A stretch of 36,501 nucleotides of DNA from CAYRQP01 sp964426545 (GTDB taxonomy: Bacteria > Fermentibacterota > Fermentibacteria > Fermentibacterales > JCC-6): positions 1 to 36,501 of the forward strand of contig CAYRQP010000019.1 in assembly GCA_964426545.1 (NCBI GenBank). Direction: 5' to 3'. The notes below the pieces were generated by a model. That model made no database searches and was not told where the DNA came from. It worked only from the letters and a program-made list of their open reading frames with translations. This document shows, piece by piece, positions 9,157 through 16,684 of the stretch. A program made the position numbers and the translations under genes. Positions within the stretch are counted from its first letter, which is position 1. Each line of letters starts with the position of its first letter.

Positions 9157-10218
9157 GTGGCATCGGTAGTATTCAAAGACATTAGCAAGACATACAATAA
9201 TGGTGATGTGCTGGCTCTCGGCAGTTTCGACCTCGAAATCAATGATGGTGAGTTCCTGGTTCTCGTGGGACCCAGCGGATGCGGCAAATCTACAACATTG
9301 CGGGTTCTCGCAGGACTCGAGATACCAACTACAGGCAAGATGATGATTGGCGAGCGGGACATCACAGATGTGAAGCCGCAGGACCGCGATATAGCAATGG
9401 TGTTTCAGAATTATGCACTGTATCCGCACATGACAGTATTCGATAACATGGCATTTTCACTGAAGATGAAGAAGTATCCCAAACAGGAGATTATCGATAA
9501 TGTAAATGAAGCTGCTGAAATATTGGGTATTGCTGAGTATCTCGAGCGGAAACCCCGCGAACTATCAGGCGGACAAAGGCAGAGAGTCGCTTTGGGCAGA
9601 GCGATTGTCCGTCATCCGGCAGTATTCCTTTTCGACGAGCCACTTTCGAACCTTGATGCAAAATTAAGGGTACAGATGCGTAATGAACTAAGCAGGCTGC
9701 ACACAGTTTTGAAGTCCACGATGATATACGTGACGCACGACCAGGCAGAAGCCATGACTCTCGGGGACAGGATCGTAGTCCTTAAAGATGGAATTACTCA
9801 GCAGATTGCGACACCGCTGAACTTATACGACTATCCGGTCAACAAATTTGTTGCAGGATTCATTGGAAGCCCTGCAATGAACTTTCTGAATGCCGTTGTC
9901 GATCACAGGGGACTTATTATAAGCGGAATCCGTATAGAGACTGACCGGGGAGCAGGAGTACCGCACGGGGAATATGTATTCGGAATAAGACCGGAAGATA
10001 TCTACCCCGAGGATGAAGGTATCTTTAAGGGAGATGTGGAAGTTGTGGAAACTCTCGGCAATGAGAAGATCATATACATTGACTTCAAGGGTACATCGAT
10101 GGCAGCAAGGTGTAAACCTACCACGGAAGCTAAGCCCGGCTCTGCGTTCTCCTTTGGATACGATTTATCCCGAAGTCACCTGTTCTCGATGGAAGGCACC
10201 AGGATCAGGGAATGGTAA
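9157..10218 (+). CDS. ABC transporter ATP-binding protein, MalK/UgpC type
   Basis: A 353-residue ATPase of the carbohydrate-import (CUT1) subfamily. Motifs in order: Walker A GPSGCGKST near 38-46, Q-loop MVFQNYALYPHM near 81-92, signature LSGGQRQR near 135-142, Walker B VFLFDEP near 156-162, D-loop SNLDAKL, switch His in VTHDQAEAM near 192. A C-terminal regulatory/TOBE region (about 235-353) is typical of MalK/UgpC. The GTG start has a good ribosome-binding site (GGGAAGGA) 8 bases upstream. No permease or solute-binding gene is nearby, so it either serves several sugar transporters encoded elsewhere, as UgpC/MsmK-type ATPases do, or was recruited for glycan traffic. It overlaps the next gene by 7 bases. 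Confidence 0.93.
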   Translation: MASVVFKDISKTYNNGDVLALGSFDLEINDGEFLVLVGPSGCGKSTTLRVLAGLEIPTTGKMMIGERDITDVKPQDRDIAMVFQNYALYPHMTVFDNMAFSLKMKKYPKQEIIDNVNEAAEILGIAEYLERKPRELSGGQRQRVALGRAIVRHPAVFLFDEPLSNLDAKLRVQMRNELSRLHTVLKSTMIYVTHDQAEAMTLGDRIVVLKDGITQQIATPLNLYDYPVNKFVAGFIGSPAMNFLNAVVDHRGLIISGIRIETDRGAGVPHGEYVFGIRPEDIYPEDEGIFKGDVEVVETLGNEKIIYIDFKGTSMAARCKPTTEAKPGSAFSFGYDLSRSHLFSMEGTRIREW

Positions 10219-11399
10219 TACGAATTGTATATTCGTTTTTGGTAGCTCTGGTTCTGAGCCTGTCACTTACTCCGCTCTTCAAACGCATTGCACTTAGATT
10301 CAATCTGGTCGATAAACCCGGAGAAAGAAAAAAGCATCTTCTGACAACACCGCTTATGGGCGGTATGGCAATATATCTTGCTTTCGCACTTGTATTGGCA
10401 TCAGTACTGCTCATCGGTGATTCGTATTTCTTCGAAACAGATGACACTCATACACAGGCATCACTGCAAGATACAATGGCAACGGAAGAAATGTCAATTG
10501 AAAGTACATCCGATGGCAGCAGTCAGAATGATATTCAAAAGTCCATTTCATGGCAGACAATTTATATCCTGATGATTGCCGGCGGGGGGTTCATGGCGGC
10601 GACGGGACTGCTCGACGACAAGTTCTGTTTTTCCCCGCTTACAAAAATCATCCTGCATACTTTTTCCGCGCTTGCTGTTGGATTGGCATTTGTGATTAAG
10701 GGCGCTCTTCTCGATATCTTTATGACAGGGAGCAGTATTGCATGGCTTGCGGCACCGCTTACAATCATCTGGCTGGTGGGAATTACAAATTCACTCAATC
10801 TACTCGACCACGCAGACGGTCTTGCAGCAGGAGCCGGAGCAATTGCTGCTGTATTCTTTGCAATTATCAACGCAAGGGCGGGGAACATGGAAATTGCTCT
10901 TGCAAGCGGTGTTCTTGCAGGTGCCACATTGGGATTTCTGTTTTTCAATTATTCACCAGCATCGATTTTCATGGGTGATTCCGGAAGTAACATGCTTGGG
11001 TTCATTCTCGGCATCATAGCCGTTTTAGGTGTCTACACCTACAGAATTTCCAACCTGGCAGACCCTATCAGGGAGATATCGATACTTGCGCCGCTTCTTG
11101 TTCTTGCAATTCCAATAATGGATACGGTATTTGTACTTCTATACCGAAGAAATGCTAAAGTATCCCTGTTCACTGCTGATAATAATCATATCGCCCACAG
11201 GCTGATGAGACTTGGTCTTTCTCATCGGGAGGCAGTGCAGGTATTACTTGTTATTGCTACTCTGATGGGTATTCTGGCATTGCTTCTTCCCACACTTGTA
11301 CTTTATCAGGCAATATTGCTTCTCGCTCATGCTCTTGGAATATCAGGACTCATATTCTTTTTCATTAAGCGTGCCGAAAATAAACATGAACGAGGATAG
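10212..11399 (+). CDS. WecA/TagO/MraY-family polyprenyl-phosphate sugar-1-phosphate transferase
   Basis: A 395-residue polytopic GT4-type enzyme transferring a HexNAc-1-phosphate to undecaprenyl phosphate. The family start KRIALRFNLVDKPGERKKHL and MGGMAIYLAFAL are present. The first catalytic aspartates are in GLLDDKF near 125-131; the second acidic motif is NLLDHADGLAAG near 195-206; then FMGDSGSNMLGF near 252-263 and the HIAHRLMRLGLSH loop near 326-338. About ten membrane segments are apparent. A polar, Ser/Thr/Asp/Glu-rich insert of some 40 residues (about 73-112) follows the second membrane segment and is not usual in WecA. This is the second initiating-type transferase in the same operon, besides the WcaJ-type enzyme, so they may start different glycans. 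Confidence 0.92.
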   Translation: MVIRIVYSFLVALVLSLSLTPLFKRIALRFNLVDKPGERKKHLLTTPLMGGMAIYLAFALVLASVLLIGDSYFFETDDTHTQASLQDTMATEEMSIESTSDGSSQNDIQKSISWQTIYILMIAGGGFMAATGLLDDKFCFSPLTKIILHTFSALAVGLAFVIKGALLDIFMTGSSIAWLAAPLTIIWLVGITNSLNLLDHADGLAAGAGAIAAVFFAIINARAGNMEIALASGVLAGATLGFLFFNYSPASIFMGDSGSNMLGFILGIIAVLGVYTYRISNLADPIREISILAPLLVLAIPIMDTVFVLLYRRNAKVSLFTADNNHIAHRLMRLGLSHREAVQVLLVIATLMGILALLLPTLVLYQAILLLAHALGISGLIFFFIKRAENKHERG

Positions 11400-11402
11400 T
11401 CA

Positions 11403-14400
11403 ATGAAGAGTACCGCCAGGAATATTCTTCTTGTACTGGCATTTACAGTTGTTATAGGTTTCATACTGTCTTTCTACTCCAAAGGTATCGGTTTTCCCGA
11501 AAATCTGCAGGGATGGGTTACTTATATTGGAGTATTGATTCTCGGTGTCTGCGGGATAGCCGTAGTGATTTATCTGAAACCGCACGATGTCGAGCTGATC
11601 CCTTGGCTGCTTATTGCTTTTGTCATTCTTGCTATTGCCGCATCATCATTCATGGTAACAATGAACAGCCGGAACAGTGTTCTCATAAAGGAACATGCTA
11701 TAATCATCGGTGCAATACCCATTCTGTTTCTGCTGATTATCCTCATTGCAGGGGGTTCTGAGATTGCTGTATCGAGAGTCACGAGCAGCCTTGCATTGTC
11801 TCTTTTTCTGTTGGTCGCCTGGATTGCCTTCATGCACTATCAGGGTATTCAGTCCGTGAATGGACTGCGTTATATCTTCTATACAGTTGCCCTGATCGGT
11901 GTTGCCGCTTCAATAGTGTTCATATTCAGGGAAAGTCATGTAAGAATAGTTCTCTGGGCGATAATGGCTTTTACTACCCTTGTTTCTGTATACGCGATAT
12001 TTCACTCATACGGAATCGGAATATTCCCCTGGGACAGCGGACTGATGCGAAGCGGAAGAAGCGCAAGTTCGATGGGGAATGCAAATCTACTGGGCAGTAT
12101 TGCAATGGCATCTATTCCCGTCGGAATCGGTCTTCTCATGAGTACATCCATCCGGATGAGATCGAGGATTAATCCCAGGTGGTTTTATACCGCAGCATTT
12201 ACCTTTGGAACCATCTGCACATGGGGTATTGTCGCAAGCAAAACGAGAGGTAGCTTTATAGGACTGATTGCATTGGTTATTCTCGCTCCTTTCTCGCGGT
12301 TTATAAGAAAAGGCGGATGGAAAACACTGGCAACAGTAGCCGTAATAGCTCTTTTCGTTGCTGCGAGTGTTGCCGCATTGAGCGACCGCTTCGCAGACCT
12401 TGGGAGGGATGGACTGGGTATATTCGGTGATACCGAAGAAGTAAATCAGGTTGCCGCTGATGCACAGGAGACAGGCACCCTGGGAGTGCGTAAACTGATT
12501 TGGACAGGCACATTCAACATGTTTGTTGATAAGCCTTTGACAGGATGGGGACCCGGGTCATTCCAGATAATCTTTCCTGCATACAGGAACCCGTCCTATC
12601 ATCTGATGGGGGTCAGCCACAATACACTGCATGCTCACTCCGAATATCTCGAGATTCTCTCCGACATCGGCATTATTGGTTTTGCACTCATCATTGCAGT
12701 TGCAATTTCACTCATTCTCATATTTCGCCGGAAAAGAGAGTTTACGGGACTGGCTGAAGAACCTTACGCATATAGCTGGCTAAAATTTGGTTTGTACGCC
12801 GGAATCATCGCACTCCTTGCGGAAGCATCTGTATCCGTTGCACTCAGATGGCCGCCTTCGCTGCTGTATCTCGCTCTATTCATAGCGTTATCACTTGCAT
12901 TGATTCCCTCGAACCGCCGCAGAATAAACGCTTTATTTGCACTCCCGTTCGTGCTCATCATGCTGCTTCTGATAATATTCGGTGTAAAATACTATCGTGA
13001 CTGTGAGCTTGCAGGTAAGTATCTCTTTAGTGGTAAGGACGGTAATCTTGCCTATGTCGAGCAGTTCAGGGGAGAAGCTTTCGAGTATGCAAACCGGTGG
13101 AGTGCAACCGGTGTTCCAGATTATGCAAATATCGCAGCCAATAAATTCTCCGACGCAGTCAAAGTAGCAGACCTTGCAGTCGAAGGCTGTACTAAATGTG
13201 TAGAAACTTATGACGGTGAGCTTGGGGGGTGGTATGCCCTCGGCAGTTCATATCTCAACAGATCGCTTCTCTATGGTGGTGTAACTCCTGCTCTTGCACA
13301 GATTCTTGACATGGATACCACTTCGTATTACAACCCGCAACTTGCGGAAGAGTATGTTCTCCTGGGAATAGCAGCCTATGATTCACTGCTTCTAAGGGCT
13401 CCTAATTACGCAGAAACCCATAACAACCTAAGCATGGCATGGTTGAGGATTGGACAACCGGAGAAAGCTCTGAGTTCCATGGTGACGGCATACAATCTAT
13501 ATGCGCATAATCGCACCAATTACATACTGCAGCTGGCGATCATTGCACCGGCTGTCGACAATCTCGATGCAGTCCGATTAATCTGGATATCTACTCCTGA
13601 ACTTCCGGGTGGATATGTACTCTCGGATGACCTTGAAAAAGGAACTAATGTAATTGCATCCAAATTAGTTTACAGCGGACTCTGTTTTAATATTTTTTCT
13701 GAAGTTGCGGACAGCCTGGCAGGATCATTGTCGTTACTGGCTACTGAGTATTACCAACCGCTGGCTGCCGGGATTAATGAGGGAATAGAGATACAAATGG
13801 ATGAATTGCAGAAATCACTTGATGTATCGAGGAGGTGGGAGCAGGGAAATACTGAAGGATTACTCGAGGAATTTGACGCAGTAAAAGATATTCTCGACAT
13901 ACTTCCCATACAGAACGCCGTATACGGAGCTCTGCTTACCGAATCAGGAGATTCCGAAGGCAGAGAGATATTGATCGGACTTTCGAATGAACTGATTTAC
14001 ACATGTTTCGACAATGTTTTGCACTGGCCTTTGAATGGGCATCTTCTCGATTACGCATTTGCAGATATACAGAGAACAGGCCTTTTGAATGAAACTGACA
14101 GAACTGACCTTCTCAATCTGGAAGTCCAGGCTCTTATACTCGACAGAAAATTATTCAAGACAGTTGAGATGCTTCTATCAAGCCCCCTTTATGCAGAACA
14201 TATAGATCTTGCTGTATTCGAAGAACTCAATTCTCTCTGGAAGTGGATAGGGGGACCGCTTTACTGCTTACGGCATCCCGAAGAGGCATCTCTTTACAAG
14301 GACAGCACCAATGTACCGAATGTTACTCTTTACGGTTCATTTCTACATGGGCTGAATGAGTATATAGACGACCGGACGGAGTTATATCCGGAAAATCCTG

Positions 14401-14681
14401 AATTCAGAATGCTGAAACTGAAGTACTTATACATACTTCTACTGTCATTCTATATGGACACCCCCCAGGTATCGCAGGAGCAGAGCGAAGAAATGCTTAG
14501 CGGGCTTCAAAAGGCAAGAACTGATATCGAACTTATTTATGGCAGCACTGATGCGCTGTATCAGACGAACAGGATACTGTCAGATGCGACTGAGATTGCA
14601 TCGGAATTCCGGAACGCTGAATATGAGTCGTTGATACATGCACTCGCATCGGATATAAGAACAGGTAATATCAGACAGTAG
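11403..14681 (+). CDS. O-antigen ligase/polymerase (Wzy/WaaL-like) fused to a TPR-containing region
   Basis: A 1092-residue membrane protein. Roughly residues 1-530 hold a dozen hydrophobic segments with the O-antigen ligase domain. GWGPGSFQIIFPAYRN followed by VSHNTLHAHSEYLEILSDIG (about 402-421) is the conserved large periplasmic loop of Wzy/WaaL enzymes, where the His and Glu are functionally important. After the last membrane helix near 515-540 comes a long soluble part with helical repeats; YAETHNNLSMAWLRIGQPEK near 667-686 and GWYALGSSYLN near 610-620 look like tetratricopeptide repeats. Membrane ligases with C-terminal TPRs are known from several phyla. The protein would polymerise glycan repeats or attach them to an acceptor in the periplasm. 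It ends the operon, three bases after the WecA-like gene. Confidence 0.9.
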   Translation: MKSTARNILLVLAFTVVIGFILSFYSKGIGFPENLQGWVTYIGVLILGVCGIAVVIYLKPHDVELIPWLLIAFVILAIAASSFMVTMNSRNSVLIKEHAIIIGAIPILFLLIILIAGGSEIAVSRVTSSLALSLFLLVAWIAFMHYQGIQSVNGLRYIFYTVALIGVAASIVFIFRESHVRIVLWAIMAFTTLVSVYAIFHSYGIGIFPWDSGLMRSGRSASSMGNANLLGSIAMASIPVGIGLLMSTSIRMRSRINPRWFYTAAFTFGTICTWGIVASKTRGSFIGLIALVILAPFSRFIRKGGWKTLATVAVIALFVAASVAALSDRFADLGRDGLGIFGDTEEVNQVAADAQETGTLGVRKLIWTGTFNMFVDKPLTGWGPGSFQIIFPAYRNPSYHLMGVSHNTLHAHSEYLEILSDIGIIGFALIIAVAISLILIFRRKREFTGLAEEPYAYSWLKFGLYAGIIALLAEASVSVALRWPPSLLYLALFIALSLALIPSNRRRINALFALPFVLIMLLLIIFGVKYYRDCELAGKYLFSGKDGNLAYVEQFRGEAFEYANRWSATGVPDYANIAANKFSDAVKVADLAVEGCTKCVETYDGELGGWYALGSSYLNRSLLYGGVTPALAQILDMDTTSYYNPQLAEEYVLLGIAAYDSLLLRAPNYAETHNNLSMAWLRIGQPEKALSSMVTAYNLYAHNRTNYILQLAIIAPAVDNLDAVRLIWISTPELPGGYVLSDDLEKGTNVIASKLVYSGLCFNIFSEVADSLAGSLSLLATEYYQPLAAGINEGIEIQMDELQKSLDVSRRWEQGNTEGLLEEFDAVKDILDILPIQNAVYGALLTESGDSEGREILIGLSNELIYTCFDNVLHWPLNGHLLDYAFADIQRTGLLNETDRTDLLNLEVQALILDRKLFKTVEMLLSSPLYAEHIDLAVFEELNSLWKWIGGPLYCLRHPEEASLYKDSTNVPNVTLYGSFLHGLNEYIDDRTELYPENPEFRMLKLKYLYILLLSFYMDTPQVSQEQSEEMLSGLQKARTDIELIYGSTDALYQTNRILSDATEIASEFRNAEYESLIHALASDIRTGNIRQ

Positions 14682-14688
14682 CACCCAC

Positions 14689-14717
14689 TTGGCAATTATT
14701 TGAATATGCTTTAGATT
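14689..14717 (+). promoter_or_regulatory. Candidate promoter for the rimP-nusA operon
   Basis: TTGGCA at 14689-14694 (5 of 6) and TAGATT at 14712-14717 (4 of 6) are separated by 17 bases, immediately after the ligase gene stop. A start near 14724 would place the intrinsic terminator at 14756-14785 inside the leader of rimP. Consensus match only. Confidence 0.4.
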
Positions 14718-14755
14718 TCTCCTGTTCACACTGACTTAAAGACTGAATAGGTCTG

Positions 14756-14785
14756 AAAGGTGGGTTATGCCCGCCTTTAATTTTT
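14756..14785 (+). terminator. Intrinsic terminator just upstream of rimP (possible attenuator)
   Basis: A 9-base stem AAAGGTGGG / CCCGCCTTT (one G-U pair) closes a 5-base loop TTATG and is followed by AATTTTT. This is a strong rho-independent terminator shape. It ends only 13 bases before the rimP ATG. It may simply end the polysaccharide operon, but the best promoter candidate for rimP lies upstream of it, so it could attenuate rimP-nusA transcription. Confidence 0.8.
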
Positions 14786-14798
14786 ATATGGAGTTTTC

Positions 14799-15260
14799 AT
14801 GCAGTACGACGAAATAAAAGAGATAGTAAAGAGTATAGCTGACGAAAATAATCTTCTGCTCGTTGATTTCACAATGGTTCAGGCGGGGAAACGAGTGGCA
14901 ATTAGAATTCTGCTCGACAGGTACGGCAGAGTCACAGTCAGCGAATGTTCTGTGGTTGCAGGAAAAGTGAGAGATGTGCTTAACACTGACAGTTCTTTTT
15001 TGAATGAAAACTACATGCTTGAAGTAAGTTCTCCGGGTGTAGGCAGGGAGTTGTCCACAGAAGTTGACTGGCAGAGAAGTATTGACAGATATCTCAAAAT
15101 TACACTCGACGATGATACGGTATATGGAAAACTCATCAAGTATGTAGATAATATGTTATATTTAGATAATAACCTTCAGATTTCAACTTCAGATGTTAGA
15201 AAAGCGATAGAGCTGCTCGAACAGGATTATAACGACAGGGAGACAGAAAGTGTCCGATGA
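14799..15260 (+). CDS. rimP: Ribosome maturation factor RimP
   Basis: A 153-residue protein required for assembly of the 30S ribosomal subunit. The sequence opens with a helix (YDEIKEIVKSIADENNLLLV) and the RimP N-terminal alpha/beta domain. It carries the family motif RILLDRYGRVTVSECSVVAG near 34-53, LNENYMLEVSSPGVGREL near 77-94 (canonical 'YxLEVSSPGxdRpL'), and a C-terminal SH3-like domain with VYGKLIKYVDNMLYL. A purine-rich site lies before the ATG. It is the first gene of the rimP-nusA-infB block, the conserved bacterial order, and overlaps nusA by 11 bases. Confidence 0.95.
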   Translation: MQYDEIKEIVKSIADENNLLLVDFTMVQAGKRVAIRILLDRYGRVTVSECSVVAGKVRDVLNTDSSFLNENYMLEVSSPGVGRELSTEVDWQRSIDRYLKITLDDDTVYGKLIKYVDNMLYLDNNLQISTSDVRKAIELLEQDYNDRETESVR

Positions 15261-16632
15261 TTATGAAAGAACAGAAGCCCTAGCGGCCATTGTCAGGGAA
15301 AGAACAGGAATAAACAGAGAACTTCTTGTAGAGGCTCTGCGATGCGGATTCACGGCTGCTTCCGAAAGAAAGTACGGGACACCGCAGGATATCAGGGTAC
15401 ACTGGGACCAGAGGTCTGAAGATGTTCAATTCGAAGCTTTCAAGACGGTTGTCAAGAAAGTAGAGCCCGGTATGAGCCATGTGCAGACAACAAGGACCGA
15501 GGCAAAGAAAATAGACCCCGAAGCAAAACTCGGCGATGAAGTTGGTTTCCCGGTCAGTATTACTGATTTCACAAGGGGGGCTGTAAATGTCTTTCGGGCT
15601 GCATACCAAAGAATTTTGGGACAGGCAGAAAGAAAACAGGTTTTTAAGGACTATGGTGACAGGATTGGGCAGTTGATTCCCAGATGTAAAGTCCGGCAGG
15701 TTTACAGAGGTGCTGTCAATGTGGCAGTTGCCGGAAGCATCGAAGCAATAATTCCATACGAAGAAAGAGCAAGAAACGAAGAATTCCAGCAGGGTGATAC
15801 AGTTCTTCCAATACTTTTAGAAGTGAAAGAACCAGAAACTGACGGTCCTCAACTGATACTCTCGAGAAGAGACCCCCGGTTGGTGAAGAGGTTATTCGAA
15901 CGGGAAGCTCCTGAGATAGAAGAAGGTGTTGTCGAGATAAGGGCAATTGCCAGGGAAGCCGGGGTTCGAACTAAAATAGCAGTTGCCAGCAACGACGGCC
16001 GTATCGATGCTGTGGGGACCTTCGTCGGGATGAAGGGCATAAGAGTTCAGTCTGTAATGCGGTCTTTGAATGAAGAGAGAATAGATATCCTGCCCTGGAC
16101 TATCGACAGAAACATACTGGTGACCAGTGCACTGCTTCCTGCAACCGTACTTAGAGTTAGCTCCAGAGATGAGTTTAGCGATGAAACAGGTGAGATGGAA
16201 AAAGTTCTGACCGCTGTAGTATCAGATGACGAAGTGGGCAGAGCAAAAGGAAGCAGGGGACACAATGTAAGGCTGGCGGGAAGACTTGCCGAATGCAGAA
16301 TAGAAATAGAAGAAAGTTCTGTATGGGAGGCGAGAAAGTACTTCGAAGACATGCTAGTCATCAACATAGGAGATGTTCCTGGAATAAGTGAGAAACTTGC
16401 TCAGAAACTAACAGTTGCCGGATTCGATTCAGCCCGGAGACTTATTAACGGAGCAAAGGATAGAGTCCTCAATGTAAAGGGACTTGGAGAAGCCACCTAC
16501 AAAAAGATTCTTGAATCCGCCATTATTAAACAGGAGGAGCAGGAAGAGTTTGTCAAGGGTGAGATTGAAAGAGCTGCGGAGGAAGAGCAGCAGAGAACAG
16601 ATGAAGAGCTGGATATTGAAAAAAACAACTGA
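15250..16632 (+). CDS. nusA: Transcription termination/antitermination factor NusA
   Basis: A 460-residue RNA polymerase-associated factor that controls pausing, termination and antitermination. The N-terminal domain (about 1-125) includes REALRC-type helices and ASERKYG. The S1 domain (about 135-200) has VYRGAVNVAVAGSIEAIIP. Two KH domains (about 200-345) include REAGVRTKIAVASNDG and GTFVGMKGIRVQSVMRSLNE, and later DDEVGRAKGSRGHNVRLAGR. A helix-hairpin-helix region follows near 375-430 (VPGISEKLAQKLTVAG, LNVKGLGEATYKKIL), then an acidic tail. Start is GTG at 15250, overlapping the rimP stop. NusA commonly autoregulates this operon, which makes the terminator in front of rimP of interest. Confidence 0.96.
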   Translation: MSDDYERTEALAAIVRERTGINRELLVEALRCGFTAASERKYGTPQDIRVHWDQRSEDVQFEAFKTVVKKVEPGMSHVQTTRTEAKKIDPEAKLGDEVGFPVSITDFTRGAVNVFRAAYQRILGQAERKQVFKDYGDRIGQLIPRCKVRQVYRGAVNVAVAGSIEAIIPYEERARNEEFQQGDTVLPILLEVKEPETDGPQLILSRRDPRLVKRLFEREAPEIEEGVVEIRAIAREAGVRTKIAVASNDGRIDAVGTFVGMKGIRVQSVMRSLNEERIDILPWTIDRNILVTSALLPATVLRVSSRDEFSDETGEMEKVLTAVVSDDEVGRAKGSRGHNVRLAGRLAECRIEIEESSVWEARKYFEDMLVINIGDVPGISEKLAQKLTVAGFDSARRLINGAKDRVLNVKGLGEATYKKILESAIIKQEEQEEFVKGEIERAAEEEQQRTDEELDIEKNN

Positions 16633-16684
16633 TTCAGATATACTTATCGGAACTGTACGGTGAACATGAAAGCAGGTAGGGACT

